DNA from: Serilophus lunatus
Lineage: Eukaryota; Chordata; Aves; Passeriformes; Eurylaimidae
Direction: 5' to 3'
Assembly (NCBI GenBank): GCA_013399895.1
Contig: VXBA01005694.1
Span: forward strand, 355,695 to 419,694
Length of the DNA: 64,000 bases
Shown here: one piece after another, positions 1-12,571 of the stretch
Numbering within the stretch: the stretch's first letter is position 1
Layout of the letters: each line of letters begins with the position of its first letter
Position numbers and translations under genes: made by a program
Notes under the pieces: model-generated
The model's database searches: none
Seen by the model: only the letters and a program-made list of their open reading frames with translations
What the model was told of the DNA's origin: nothing

Positions 1-1000
1 TCTGTTAGTGCATTCCACTGAATATTCAGTAGATTGCTTCATTAAGATACAACACTTGTTACATGTTTAATCATGTACTGCTTTTCTCTTATCTCCTACT
101 GTAACAGCAGATAAGGATATATCACAGATCTGTATCTGTGATCTATGTTTTTTAATATAAAAATGCAATCGGATTAAAAAGAGACAAAAGAAGCTCACAA
201 ATGTGCCTGTGCCTGTTCCTGCTCTTTTTTAAGTGGCAAAAGTAGCTCTGAATTTTGATTTTATTTCATTATGTTTCAAAGCGAAATAAGCAGCTTATAG
301 ATTAGCATTTTGAGTAATATTTTGTGTCTCATTTTCATGTGGGCAGGAATGCCTTCCATTTTTGAGTCCCTGTCCTACTCTAATGAAACTCCTAAAATGG
401 TGCAAAATTTGAATGTTACAGAGAAGAAGAATTACTAATGAAGAATACTTTTTTTGGTATTGTTGTCAGAGTTACCTCTTAGTCCATTGTTTTGTGTGCT
501 CGAAGTTTTGCCTTGGCTTTGTGACTGATGGCTTTCCACGATTTATGTAGTTGCAGAGAGTATCTTTTTATCTTTCTAGCTTCTGACAGAACAAAAGAGA
601 AAAAAAAATAAAATTGCTGCTGTCTGTGAGTGATTTAATTGGAGAAATCTCAGCAAGTTAATGTAAACCTCAGGCATTCCAATCCTTTATTTTTTGGCAA
701 AACAAATTATGGCCTCTGATGGACACAAGCAAAGAAATTTCTGACAGTATCTACTAGCCCATTATATGTTGTTAGATTTCCTTGAGGAATGAAAATGTGA
801 ATTTGCAGGGGAATTTGAAAATATTTTCTGGCTATGGACCCTGTTTATTTATATGGGACTCCTAGGTATTGCAAGATCTTTTCAAGTGTTAATCTGAATT
901 GCTGTTTCAGGAGACTTTCTCTGTTCCTGATTTACTGGTTCCTTTATCCATTTGTGTTAATTAGCTGATTTATCTTTTATTCTTTCTGGATAGCAGATTT
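1..1000. other. AT-rich non-coding DNA
   Basis: No gene, exon or repeat family is recognisable. The only structured item is a perfect hairpin at 121-142: the 9-base arms ATCACAGAT and ATCTGTGAT around a 4-base loop. Confidence 0.6.
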
Positions 1001-1112
1001 CTTTTCTTCTTTTCTTTTCTTTTCTTTTCTTTTCTTTTCTTTTCTTTTCTTTTCTTTTCTTTTCTTTTCTTTTCTTTTCTTTCTCTTTTCTTTTTTCTTT
1101 TCTTTTTTTTCA
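1001..1112. repeat. (TTTTC)n pentanucleotide microsatellite
   Basis: A pure run of 14 TTTCT pentamers fills 1011-1080, flanked by imperfect copies on both sides. Read on the minus strand it encodes a lysine/arginine/glutamate repeat, so the small open frame across it is an artefact. The run is long and pure enough to be length-polymorphic. The downstream side continues into a T-run and then an A/C-rich tract. Confidence 0.95.
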
Positions 1113-2260
1113 AAAAACCCCCAGACCAGAACAAACAAAAAAGCCTGATATATTGCAAGTATTTCTGACTATGTGTCTCGCTTCCAATCAAGAAAATAAG
1201 TCATTCCAGAATCCTTTTTCCTCCTTGCCTTTCTGTAATGTTTTGCATAGTACAAGTTATTCCTTGCTACCTTGTAATTCACTGAGTTGTTTTTTTTCTT
1301 GATGTGTTTGCCATTTGAAATACAGAATATAAAATAAGCAGAGATGGACTGTTTTAAAGGTGTGGGGTTTTTTCCATCTGAAATAAATAAATAAAATTAT
1401 GAAATAAATCCATGGAATAACTAATAGAAGCTGCAAACCTAAAATTTGATTGTTCTGCCAGTTCCTTTCTCCCAGGCTAGAAGTACCAGAATACCAGTAT
1501 ATTTGTAAGGTATCTGTAATGATGTTTGCCACCTTTCCAAAGTGTTTTGTGACCTACTGCTGAAAAGTGCAATAAAGCATCTTAGTGTTATTAGTCAGAC
1601 TGTAACAGGAGGTATTTTTCTCAGATATGTCACACAGGTTTAACACCAGTTTTTTCCCTAAGCTCAGTAGCTGAAATGCCCTTCTGTCAGACTTCAGCTA
1701 CTGCTGACACTCAGAATGTACTCTACATTTTAAATGAAGCACTGAACTGCCCCAATACCTTTTCACTGAGGAATATACTGATAATTCACTCATTCAATAG
1801 AAGATACATGTGTTTATACAGGCAATGATGTGACACATCAAAAATGTTCTGACTTTTGTCAGTATCAGGAATAAAAGAAAACAGAAGTCTGCAGTTCCAG
1901 GGGCTCTGGATGGGTGCAGCCTCCAGGATGATGAGGACACAATCTCTTTAGTCAAACCTTATGAAAGAATATCTTGGCAGCCTGACTAAGAAGTGCTTAA
2001 GCTAATTCAAATTCTGTTTCCAACATTTTTAGATTCCTGTTTCTCATGCCTCTTATTTCATCTTTTTATAGTGTAGTTTTGTGGACTGTATAGCTGTGAA
2101 AAAAACCAACAGAATTATGACACTTAGAAGAAAAACAAGTCTTTCTGATCTATTATTTTCCTACTCTTTTCAAGAAGCAAGTGTAAATAAGAAATTTTGA
2201 GATTATTATTTTATTACATCTTCACAATTTTATCATTATGTGACATCATATCTCTTCCTG
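1113..2260. other. Non-coding DNA, nothing recognised
   Basis: AT-rich sequence with a short AAAT-type run near 1381-1397. No splice-bounded open frame or transposon signature was seen. Confidence 0.55.
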
Positions 2261-2330
2261 GGGAAGGGGTATTGAAACTAGGTGATAATTAATGTCCCTT
2301 CCAATCCAAACCATTCTATGATTCTGTGAT
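2261..2330 (+). mobile_element. CR1 LINE, 3'-terminal fragment
   Basis: The block carries the CR1 tail in sense orientation: a degraded 'ggggttgaactagatgatc' region, then 'gtcccttccaatccaaacc', and the terminal octamers ATTCTATG and ATTCTGTG at 2313-2328. Only the last 70 bases remain, which is the usual 5'-truncated state. Confidence 0.85.
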
Positions 2331-4268
2331 CTTGATATCAATAGCTAACTAAGACTTCTCAAAAATATTTTCAAATGTTCTTTGCCACTTGGTTCCTTTC
2401 AATCTCTCTATTTCAGAAGACCATGTTACCTCCTTTCTAATAATCTTTAAATATTGCTGCTAAAGCTGATGCAATTGGGGAAAATGTCAAAAAATAGTCA
2501 GCAGGTTTGATGACTCAGGTGAGTTTTTTGAGATTTGCACTGTTTACTAACTTGATTTCTCATAGTGCTGTCTTTCCCATTCCCAACATGTTGTTTCTCT
2601 TTTCTGTGGTTAATCAGTGTTCCTTTTTCCTGCTCCTTTTTCTGAATTTTTAATTACCTTTGGGATCCATTCCTGTATTTCTCCTTGTCTTACTTTTCTC
2701 TTATATCCATTCCTACACCTACACATGGATCTTGTCAATCCTGCAAGCCACCCATGAAGTACAAGTTTGTACCAGGGAGCTGTTAACATGTAAGGATTGA
2801 TGGCTTCCTGTACAAAACAGTTGCACTCTGATTAATCATTTTGCTTTTTGGCTGCTTTAGAAAACAGGAGACATGGTTCTTTCTGTCTTCCCTTCCACAG
2901 TCTTTATGGACAGTTTTTGTTATTTTTCTTGTTGCTGAAAGATGAGTTCTTTTCTCCCTGAACAACAGCGATGTGAAATACGGTTGAATATTATCAAGTC
3001 TAGTAGATCTCAGTTGCCCACTGAAATGGCAGCACTCTGGGTAGCTTTTATTCTACTAATACTTACAGAAACCTGAGCCACAGAAAATGCAATTTATTTT
3101 TTCAACCAACAAACTCAAGCACACCAAATTGCATCTGGTTATCTTCCAAATGTGAACAGAATGAGACTTTTACCTACACAAGGACTGGTAGTCAGCCTTT
3201 CAGGTTAAAGTGTCTTCTGTAGAAAATGACCACATTCTCAAAGAGAGGGTACATAGCTGATTTTTCAAAGCATTCCTTCCACTACAGCTTTAATAAGCCT
3301 GAATTGCTGCATTGGATGTCATCAGCCCTTAGTGATTGAAGTTTGTTTCCAAATATGAAAATCATTAAACCTGATAATGGACTTAATAAAATTATTATAA
3401 TTGATAACATGACATTGGAAAGGCTAAAAAGAGTAATGGTGTTTACAGCAAATAAACAAATTTTTACTTTGAAGTCATTGTCACAAATTGTGTCTTTGAT
3501 CAAGTAGATGAGTAAATGCCGAGCAGGGAAATAGAATTTTCAGTGACAGTGCATAGCATGTGAGTATAAAGACTTGAGATATAAATTACTTGAGTATTAA
3601 TTACTTGAGATTGACAAAAATAGTGCAAAGATAAAAATTTAACTCTCTGAGAGTGTTAGGGTCATCAACCAGCTTCTGAAGAACACACTTGTATATGGTT
3701 TCACATTCAAATTGCTGCTGTTTACTCTTTAGCAGTCTTTAGGCAGTTTGTTTCCTTCATTATTTTGCAGCAAATCTGCAGATTGAGCAGATCTGAACTG
3801 AATCAGAGGTTTCAGCTGAAGCTGTGTTATTTGCCCTTTTATTATGTTCATAATTTTACTTCTACTTAGAAAAGGCATTATTTTTCAGTATATTGGAGAT
3901 GTTAATAGCTACTTAAGGCAAATGAGAATGAGTACAGTAAAGTGAAGACAAAGGCATTTCTGTATTGCTTGTATTAACACCTGTAGTATTGGAGAATGTC
4001 TGAAAAACTGTCTCAAGCAACCTCAGGTAAAACCTAAGACCATTTCCCAAAGTACTGTTTACCTACTTTTTCCTGAAGATATTGGTATTAATAAATTCAA
4101 TCCTGTCTCGATTTTGGAGTGCAAACTAGGCCACAAGGACTACTAAACTCTTACTTGTACCTCAAAGGCTAATAAAAAAATAGAGCTTCATATATAAAGA
4201 AAGGCAACAGTCAACCAGGCAGAGCAGCACATCAGTGTCTATCATCAAACAATAAAAATATCCTGAGT
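2331..4268. other. Non-coding DNA, nothing recognised
   Basis: AT-rich sequence with short chance frames on both strands. No repeat family, splice-bounded exon or RNA gene could be supported. Confidence 0.5.
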
Positions 4269-4425
4269 CGGGAAGAATCTACAAGGATCATCAAGTCCAA
4301 CTCCTGTCCCTGCACAGGATCACTCCAAGAATCAAATCATATTCCTCATAGCTTTGTCAAAGCACTTCTTGAACTCTAGCAAACTTGGTGCTGTGACCGC
4401 TTCCCTGGGGAGCCTCTTCTCATTG
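4269..4425 (-). mobile_element. CR1 LINE fragment, antisense
   Basis: On the + strand it reads as the reverse complement of a CR1 3' region: 'atcatcaagtccaactcctg', the 'tgcacaggat' block, 'cttcttgaactct', 'cttggtgctgtgacc' and 'cttccctggggagcct'. It lacks the terminal octamer and fades out after 4425. It lies 280 bases from a CR1 piece in the opposite orientation. Confidence 0.85.
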
Positions 4426-4704
4426 TTTCTAAAGAGAAAAAAGGTAGTGCTGAGAAAAGTGGTAGATCATCAATATGTCAGTCTTTCATAGCTACTAAAA
4501 AAGTAGAACGTTGGGATTACTTTGAAAAATTTAGTTTGTGCCTCCTATTCTCCTTCTTCACTTTGTGTACTGGGAATTTCCACATTTATGCCTTTGGAAG
4601 ACTGTCTATCTCTTTGCTTAGGGGCCGTATCTTCCTCTTTTGAAGACTGCAGAGTCAAACTCTTTTAACAATGTAACTTCAGAGAAGCAGGATAGATATT
4701 TCCT

Positions 4705-4914
4705 AATATTTAGCTATTAGGAAAAACTTCATCAATGAAAGGGTGGTCAAGCATTGAAACAAGCTGACCAGAGAAGTGGTGGAGTCACCATCCATGAAAG
4801 TGTTCAAAAAACATAGATATATTACTTAGGGACATAGTTTAGTGGTTGACCTGATGGTGTTAATGGTTGAACTCGATGATCTTAGAGGTCTTTTCTAATC
4901 TTAATGATTCCATG
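4705..4914 (+). mobile_element. CR1 LINE, 3'-terminal fragment
   Basis: The sense CR1 sequence is well preserved: 'attaggaaaaacttc', 'gaaagggtggtcaagcattg', 'gtggtggagtcaccatcc', 'ggttgaactcgatgatctta' and a tail ending in 'aatgattccatg'. It belongs to the subfamily whose 3' end reads 'gactcgatgatcttaaaggtc'. Confidence 0.92.
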
Positions 4915-5465
4915 TTTGCCAGTACAGGTTTATCTTTTAGACCACAAAGACTTAGAAACTCTCTGTACTCCACAGGACTATAGAGCCATCTATACTCTAT
5001 GGCTTTCCACCTTTCATATACTGATTTCATCACTACACCTGCTTTATCACCAAGCAGGATGACTCAGCAGTCGACTTGCTATGCCAGGTCGTTATCTCAA
5101 ATCAGGAGGAATCTGAGTGAGTTTGGAGCTACATGAAATGCAGCAGGGTAGAGAAGCAGGCTGAGGAAAATCCTGTTTGGGCTTTTCCTGTTGCTCATTT
5201 CTTCTCTCACTCTGACTGTCTCTACTTTTTTTTTTCTTGCTTCCAGTACAAAGTTTTTTTGTAGAAAAAGATATTTTACAAAAAGTTTGAGTAGTAAGAA
5301 CTTTGAGAATGAGGTTTGGCAGTCAGCAGGCTGAAGTACACACAGGTATGTGCAGCTAGGGAAAAAGCCACAAACTGTTAAAATAAGGGGGATATTTGAA
5401 AATAATTTAGAGCCTATCTTTTGCTACCTTACCACCTTATTTGACTTTGTAATTATTCAGCTTCT
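4915..5465. other. Non-coding DNA, nothing recognised
   Basis: AT-rich sequence with a T-run near 5228-5236. No gene evidence was seen. Confidence 0.5.
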
Positions 5466-5470
5466 CACAC
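5466..5470. repeat. Left target-site duplication (CACAC)
   Basis: Five bases directly before the TGTAG terminus of the LTR. They match the five bases directly after its CTACA terminus at 6471-6475. The motif is simple, so a chance match has to be considered, but it coincides with a terminal inverted repeat at both ends. Confidence 0.65.
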
Positions 5471-6470
5471 TGTAGCCATTTGAAAAAGGGCTTTTGAAGG
5501 GGGGTGTAAGAGAGCACTCTACTTACCTGAGTTTAAAATTCAAATTTCCTCAAAAAAGGAGAGGACTGTCCCAGCTGGGACCAGGGGGCAGGGAGGGACC
5601 CTTGTTGCCTGGGGAAGCCAGGCTCCGGGCTTACCTGTTCTCCTGGGGTTTGGAGAAGGAAGCTGGGANNNNNNNNNNNNNNNNNNNNNNNNNNNNNNNN
5701 NNNNNNNNNNNNNNNNNNNNNNNNNNNNNNNNNNNNNNNNNNNNNNNNNNNNNNNNNNNNNNNNNNNNNNNNNNNNNNNNNNNNNNNNNNNNNNNNNNNN
5801 NNNNNNNNNNNNNNNNNNNNNNNNNNNNNNNNNNNNNNNNNNNNNNNNNNNNNNNNNNNNNNNNNNNNNNNNNNNNNNNNNNNNNNNNNNNNNNNNNNNN
5901 NNNNNNNNNNNNNNNNNNNNNNNNNNNNNNNNNNNNNNNNNNNNNNNNNNNNNNNNNNNNNNNNNNNNNNNNNNNNNNNNNNNNNNNNNNNNNNNNNNNN
6001 NNNNNNNNNNNNNNNNNNNNNNNNNNNNNNNNNNNNNNNNNNNNNNNNNNNNNNNNNNNNNNNNNNNNNNNNNNNNNNNNNNNNNNNNNNNNNNNNNNNN
6101 NNNNNNNNNNNNNNNNNNNNNNNNNNNNNNNNNNNNNNNNNNNNNNNNNNNNNNNNNNNNNNNNNNNNNNNNNNNNNNNNNNNNNNNNNNNNNNNNNNNN
6201 NNNNNNNNNNNNNNNNNNNNNNNNNNNNNNNNNNNNNNNNNNNNNNNNCCTTTTTTCCTTTTTTTTTTTTTTTTTCGTTTTTGTGCTTTTTTTTTCCCTT
6301 GCGTGTTGGGGGTCTCTCAGTGTAATTCTGGGGTCTCCTATGGGTTACCCTACCTCTCTAATTTAATTCCTCTGGAATAAATTGTTCTCCTGCTGACCAT
6401 TCTATTCATTTTTCCGTCATCCTTATTGAACCTGCCCCCCTGAAAGCTAAAAGGTGGCCAAACCACTACA
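5471..6470 (+). mobile_element. Probable solo LTR of an endogenous retrovirus
   Basis: The element starts TGTAG and ends CTACA, a 5-base terminal inverted repeat with the TG...CA ends of retroviral LTRs, and is flanked by the 5-base duplication CACAC. A possible polyadenylation signal AATAAA lies at 6376-6381, 89 bases before the end, which sets the sense as +. The visible 5' part turns GC-rich at about 5560-5668; the 3' part begins with a long T-run. The sequence from about 6264 to 6470 is homologous, in opposite orientation, to 63808-64000. A 5-base duplication would suit an ERVL-like element, but the class is inference. No gag, pol or env sequence is visible. Because 580 bases are unknown, 'solo' holds only if the gap length is right. 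Confidence 0.72.
5669..6248. other. Assembly gap (580 N)
   Basis: A run of 580 N bases inside the LTR. GC-rich sequence lies on its left and a long T homopolymer on its right, both common causes of assembly failure. The 290-codon frame that appears to cross it exists only because N codons cannot be stops; it is not a gene. Confidence 0.99.
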
Positions 6471-6475
6471 CACAC
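6471..6475. repeat. Right target-site duplication (CACAC)
   Basis: Directly follows the CTACA terminus and matches 5466-5470. Confidence 0.65.
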
Positions 6476-6525
6476 TCAGACCATTGGCTTATCTATTATG
6501 TTTAAACATATTTCTTTTGACAGTG

Positions 6526-6585
6526 TGATAATATTAGGGGTGAGTATGGTAATATTAGGGTGAATATTAGGGGTGAATACTATAG
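6526..6585. repeat. Short imperfect tandem repeat
   Basis: Three to four diverged copies of a unit resembling 'aatattaggggtga' lie side by side. This is a small AT-rich tandem with no evident function. Confidence 0.6.
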
Positions 6586-9500
6586 AATACTAGAAATGGA
6601 TATTACAGCATGCATAGAGATTATCTTTTCTGGTTTTTAACTCAGCTATAGCTATCTTAGTACAGATAATTCTAACAATTGGAAGCCAGGTTTCACTCCA
6701 GTTATTCAATTAAACTGAAATTGCTTGTAATGTAGTACCATAATTGTAGGAGAGGCATCATTGCAAGATGGTAAGTAGGTGAGATACTAATTAAATTCTT
6801 CTGAACTTCAGTAATTTAATATTCAAAGGAGGCTGAGCCCATATAGTAGCTGCTCATTGCATTACCTCTGGGGATTTCAGAAGAAACTTGAACAAAAATA
6901 GCAGCCCCCAAATGATTTTTTGCTGGACTTCTCTGACTGCAGTTTTGGGTTTGTTAGTATTACCTCACCATTCTAGATACAAACAGTGGGTCATATCCCT
7001 CTGTGGGTGAATGCTCTGCAGACTTCAGTTAGATCATGTGTGGGTAGATAAGTACAAAATTTTCCCAAACACTGCTAAACCCGGGGGTGACGGTGATGTT
7101 TATATATAATCTTGAAAAGCTTTTATATTCAGGCTTTTGGGAAAAGTAGGTTTCAGCCTAATTTAGGCAGGAATAGATCTCTCTTTGAATTTCAAAGAAC
7201 TGAAAGTCACAAACTCTTTTAAATTCTTTTTGAGAATTTCAGATGATAATAAAATGAGAAGTGTGGGAGAGGTTGAAATTCATCCATTCTTGGAGTCACC
7301 ATCCTATAGCAGAGCTCAGACTATTTTACCTTTGTTATATCAAGGTTATTGACCAGGTTAGTGCAGTCCTTCCAGCCCCTGAATACATCAAAGCAGATAC
7401 ACCACTGCCCTTCTCACTATAGCTATTAATAATGAGCTAAGCAAGACTGGTCCAGAGATTCCTCCCTAGACGCATATTCTTTCCAAGCCTCTTAATTCAA
7501 TCTGAATGGTGATGATGATAATTTAGGTTATAGTATTACCCAGGGGCTAGGATTGCAGTGCAGGGTTTCATTGTCCTAAGAATTATATAGAGGAGGAAAA
7601 GCTTTAATGTTTTGATACCACAGGGTTGCCCAGGCTAAACGCAAACTAAATGACCAGAAATTAATAGAAATCCCAGTGTATATTCAAATCTTGTCTAATA
7701 ATCTATTATAATCAAATTATATCTTTTTAACTACTGTACAATTCCTTTATAATTTCTTTAGGTGGGGATGTTCATATCTCGAGGCTGAATTCTAGACCAG
7801 TGCTATGTTATTACATTTTTTGGCTTTTTCCCACTAGCACTGCACTGATGCTTTTCATCTCTAAGTGAGAAACACATGGACAAATACACATTAGGAAAAA
7901 AAACCCCAAACAAACAAAAAATTTATTACAGTATTATTATTTAGCAATGGCTTTAGTGTTCCAACACACTCTGCCTTCTGAGAGCACTTCTGGAGAGCAT
8001 CATAGTGTACTCTAATTTTTCTCTAGCAATGTCTTGGGAACTGCAGTGTCATTTTAACCTGTAATAAGATCTTATTAAGAAGAAATAAGTTAACAGTTTA
8101 ATATGCGAACACAAAAATCATTAGGACCAATCTGTATTGAACACTGAGATGCAGAACTTGCAAAAAGTTCCTTATACTCTGGAAATGCTTTCTTTTCTCC
8201 CAGAATTGCCTGTTTCCTTGGACAGACAATGTCCTTCCAAGCTTCCCTTTCCCTCTAGCATGTAAACTGAATGACTGTAGGTAAGGGCAAGATTCATTTG
8301 CTGAGAGGCAGAGGGACTACCCAGGTAGCTACATTTCTGGCAGTCCGGGACAAGAATGACCGTGTCAAAAAAATTAAAAAAGGTGGAGAAGATAGGAAAT
8401 AATAGTTTTCAGGCTTTTAATCCCATCTCCAACCCCAATTTAGCCTTTCTATGTATTGCATCTACCCTGCAGCTCTCACTTAACACTCTTTTTGCAAAAA
8501 AACGATGGAGAAAGTGGTGGGGGCATTGGACAACAATGTTTTGCATTGCTAACATTACTTGAAGCCTAAGTAGTGTAGATGCAGTTCTAGACCATGTAGG
8601 GACCTTGGGTTTTCCTGCTCCAGTGGCATCTGTTTTTCTGAAGTGTTAAGGTCATAGGGTATGAATCTACCACACATTTGTCCTCGTTGTCTTTATTTAT
8701 ATTTGTGTCAGCCGTCCTTTTGAAAATTTGGGAGGGTTTCAGAGGTGGCCCAAACTGCTCTCTTCAGAGCTTTCAGAACTGTGGGTATGCTTCAGGGACA
8801 AAACCTAATCCTAGGAGCAAAGAACCATATCTGCTTGGTACAGTCTGTTCTCCAGAGGTATAAGTAAATTTGCAGTTGGTGTAGTTTGGGTTGATGGTGG
8901 TATTGTATATTTGCAAAAATGAAAAATCTTTCTCTCTTACGGGTAGTATTAATTAAATAGAATAAGATGGCTGATGGGTAGTTAATAAAAATGTGCAGTG
9001 TCACAGCTGTTCCATTCAGAGAACTGGACGGCAGGAAATATTTATCTGTCTTTTCAGAAACTCTAGGGATGATCTTGGGAATTGCACATCAGAAAATGTC
9101 TTCCAGATACTTTTAATGAGATAAACATAATGGGATTGGAATAAACAAGAATAGTTTCTGTAAGGAAGAATGGAATTCTTTTAGCTTAATGGATTCTCTG
9201 ATACTGTCAGTAAATAAGTAATTTATTTGTACTTTCTAAATAACAAAGCCCTATCATTCTAAGATGATAAGGAAAGAAAATACTTCTGAAAATAAAAGGC
9301 TAGAGAAAGATAGAGTGTCAGTGATCACAACAACTGAGAGAAATTAATGGACTATCTTCAATATGGCAGAAGGCTTGTGGCTAAGGTTATTCTAAGGAAC
9401 CTGGACCAGAGAGTCTATACACATTTTGCTATCTACCCTAGACAGTGTTATAGAAATAAAAATGTTAATTAGCTAGACAGACACAGGGCAATTTGCAGAT

Positions 9501-12488
9501 GGCATACAATTATTTTGTATAGTGGAAAGAAGACAAAGCTGTAAAGTATTTCAAATGAATTAAACAGAACTGCAAGAATAGGCAGATGATAAACTGTAAT
9601 TTTGAAAAGTGTACATGTCTACAATGGGAAGGGATATATAAATTACTCATACATATTTAACTAACTGGATGTTTTAAGGATAACTTTGAACTCTGTGGCC
9701 AAATCTCTAGATGAATTCACTAAGTAAAATCTTTACAAATGAATGGCAAAAATCAAGAACTGATACATTGAACACATTCTCATGCCATAAGAATCTTTAT
9801 TGCATAAAGCTTTTAGAAATGGATAAAGAAGAAAAGGAAATATATGGATTACAATGGGGTAAAAAATTATATGTTCTTTGTGCAAAATATTGTATTAGGC
9901 CATGACGCTCATTCTCCCCCTCCTCTGACTTTCTTCCCCTTTGGTGAATTGAATCAAATATGAAAGTGTTGGTGTTTGAAGAGACAGTCCTATGACTTCC
10001 ATAAAAAGAGGTAACTAAATAGAGAAAAGATAGAGAATTAACTCATCTGTTATAAATACTAATGAATCAGTATTGCTAAAATATTGTAATTATTTAAGAG
10101 GTGGCAGAGTGAGAGAGAAAAAGCAAATGTGAAATTTCACTGCAGCAGAAACTTATTTTGGAGTTTATTAGCCATCAGAATTCAGCAACACAGCTCAAAG
10201 CAATAAGAAGGGATATATTTTTTTATTCGAATGCCTAGGAGTCTATTTCTTTGGAGTTTGGAAATATTTGTGAGAGAACATGAAAAATCAGGACTTTGCA
10301 GGCAGGAGATTGAAAAGCCAGAATATCTGTATCATATGTAACTTTGAAGACTGATGGGAGATTATAATTTAGTCACGTTTTCAGTCAAACTAGAGCACAA
10401 TTCATGTTGCTGACACATAGTTCTCTGCCTGATAAAACAGGTCTGTGTTTAATAGAACATAATAAGCGGTAATACATAACCTTTTCAAGTTTGTGCAAAT
10501 TTGAAACTCCAGAAATCTGCTACCTCAGGGGTAATTTCAGGAACCTGCAGAAGGGAAAAAATCCTAAAATTCAATGTTTAAAATTCCTTATTAAGAGGTG
10601 AATTAACACTTCGTGAGATGGGCTTAAATGTTGCAAGTTGTTACAAAATAATAAAGTGGTTGCTTTATTTGTTTTATGTTTGATTCCTGGACTCAACGGT
10701 CTTATGGCACCTGAAACTATGGAAATATATTACTCTGTAAAAAGACCGTAATTACATCCCTCTAGATTACCAGAATCTTAAAATAAATAAATAAATATTG
10801 GTAGCAATGACAATATTGTCTTTAATGCTTCATGAAAGGAAAACGTGAAGTATTTTTTCAGTTCTTTACAATTCACTAGTACTTAAGACTCTCTATTGCT
10901 ATTTTATGGTATGCTTTTATACCAGAGATAAGAGCTCATTGGATGCATAAACAAAATAATGTGTTATGGTGTGTATCACTTGAAACTTTACTTTTGAATT
11001 TTATTATGTACTATTATCATGCTCTAAATAAGATTTTAGCATTTGTCCAACAAGTTGTTCACTGAGAAGTAATTGAATTTGGAACATTTATATTACCTTT
11101 CTGCATCATTGACTGATGAGATCAGGTATTGAGAGGAAAAGAAAGTAGTTTGGTTGTTTACTAATTTCATTTTTTAAAGAACTGGTGATAATCATTTTAT
11201 TAAGTCCAGTGTAGACTTCTAAACAAAAAAAAAATAGAAAGAGGAATTTTCAGATGTCATCTTAGGAATTGCACAAGCCACAGTTACTGCTATAGAGCAA
11301 ATAAAATGGTAAGGTTTTTCCTATTAGTTTATAGTCTTGGGAAAAACAACTGAACAAAAAAGCTGATCTTACAAGATGATGGTGTCTTCTTGTGGGTTTT
11401 GCTGTACAGTTGTATCAGAAACAGACTGATAAAATTAGTAAACATTTTGGGATCTTTCCGAAATATTTAAGAAATTGTATCATATTTAAATATGGGGAAG
11501 AAGAGGTTTCTTTTTTTGTTGTTTTTAAGTGACATGGCTGCAACAACACTGTACTTTACAAAAAAAAAAAAAAAAACAGAAAAAAATCAGAGTTGCATAT
11601 TTATTTTCGGAAACGGTAGCTCAAAGCTAAGAATCTAACTACATGGATTGTCTACCATGAGGACAGATGGTGACGTTTTTAATAGCAAATTTGGCACAAA
11701 AAGCTATTTCAGTTTTACCTTAAAACTTCCAAGTCAAAGTCAACAAATAAATTCATCTGAATAAGGAAAAATATCATAAATTACAGTGTTTTGCATTGAC
11801 ATTTTTAATGTAAGGTTTGTTTTGTAAAAGTCAAAATATTTTTTCAAAAGCTATAAAATAATTCTGGACTTGTCTTCTGAAACTGACATTGCAAAATGGA
11901 ACAAAATATCCAAAATAAAAGCAGCAAAAAAAGCAATGTTCCCTCTTCCAGAAAAAAAAACAACAACTCAAACCTTTTGCATTGAATTGAATTAAATATT
12001 TCAGGTCTAGCGGACTTGATTTCTGCCTTTGTTCTGTTATTGAGAATAATCCATTATTTGCACAGGTATACGGAGAATATGTGACAAAATATGTACAGAC
12101 TTTCTCAGAACACATGCTGAAATACTTTTATTTTTGAATCTTTCTTTTGATTTATGAAGGTAAAGAGTAAAAGTTACCTTTACACCTTAAGTATATACAA
12201 TTTCCACATGGAGGACTATGGACTCTAGAACAGTAAACTCTTTCAAGGTATGCAGTGAATCATCTATGTCTGACTTTGGCAAAATGTGCAGTTTTGCCAC
12301 ATAGATGCTGCATTCCCATTCTGCTCTTGGCAGGATATGTTGGATTTTTTGATAAATGTTCATGAGACACTTATAAAAACCCAAAAGAGACTCACTTATC
12401 TTGTCTGGACTTTAAACCTGGGTTTGGAAATGTTCAGGCTCTTTATTGTAGGAGGTTTTTTAAGGATACTTCATCATGTATCCTTCCA

Positions 12489-12571
12489 GCACCATAGTCC
12501 AAAGGCTAAGGATAATGTGGCTTGGGAGGGAGAGATGGGAGGTGCCGCTTCTGGCTTTCTACAAATCCAGG
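12489..12571 (+). other. Weak candidate exon with a strong donor site
   Basis: An 83-base block is bounded by a moderate acceptor ('tatccttccag') and a strong donor (CCAGG|GTAAGT). It is GC-richer than its surroundings and open in two frames on the + strand. The predicted peptides resemble nothing I know, so a non-coding RNA exon or coincidence is as likely as protein coding. Confidence 0.15.

Noticed and set aside
970..1191. Lysine/arginine-rich frame on the minus strand
   Set aside because: It is the translation of the (TTTTC)n microsatellite.
5494..6366. Longest apparent open frame (290 codons)
   Set aside because: Most of it consists of N bases, which cannot produce stop codons; both ends lie in the LTR.
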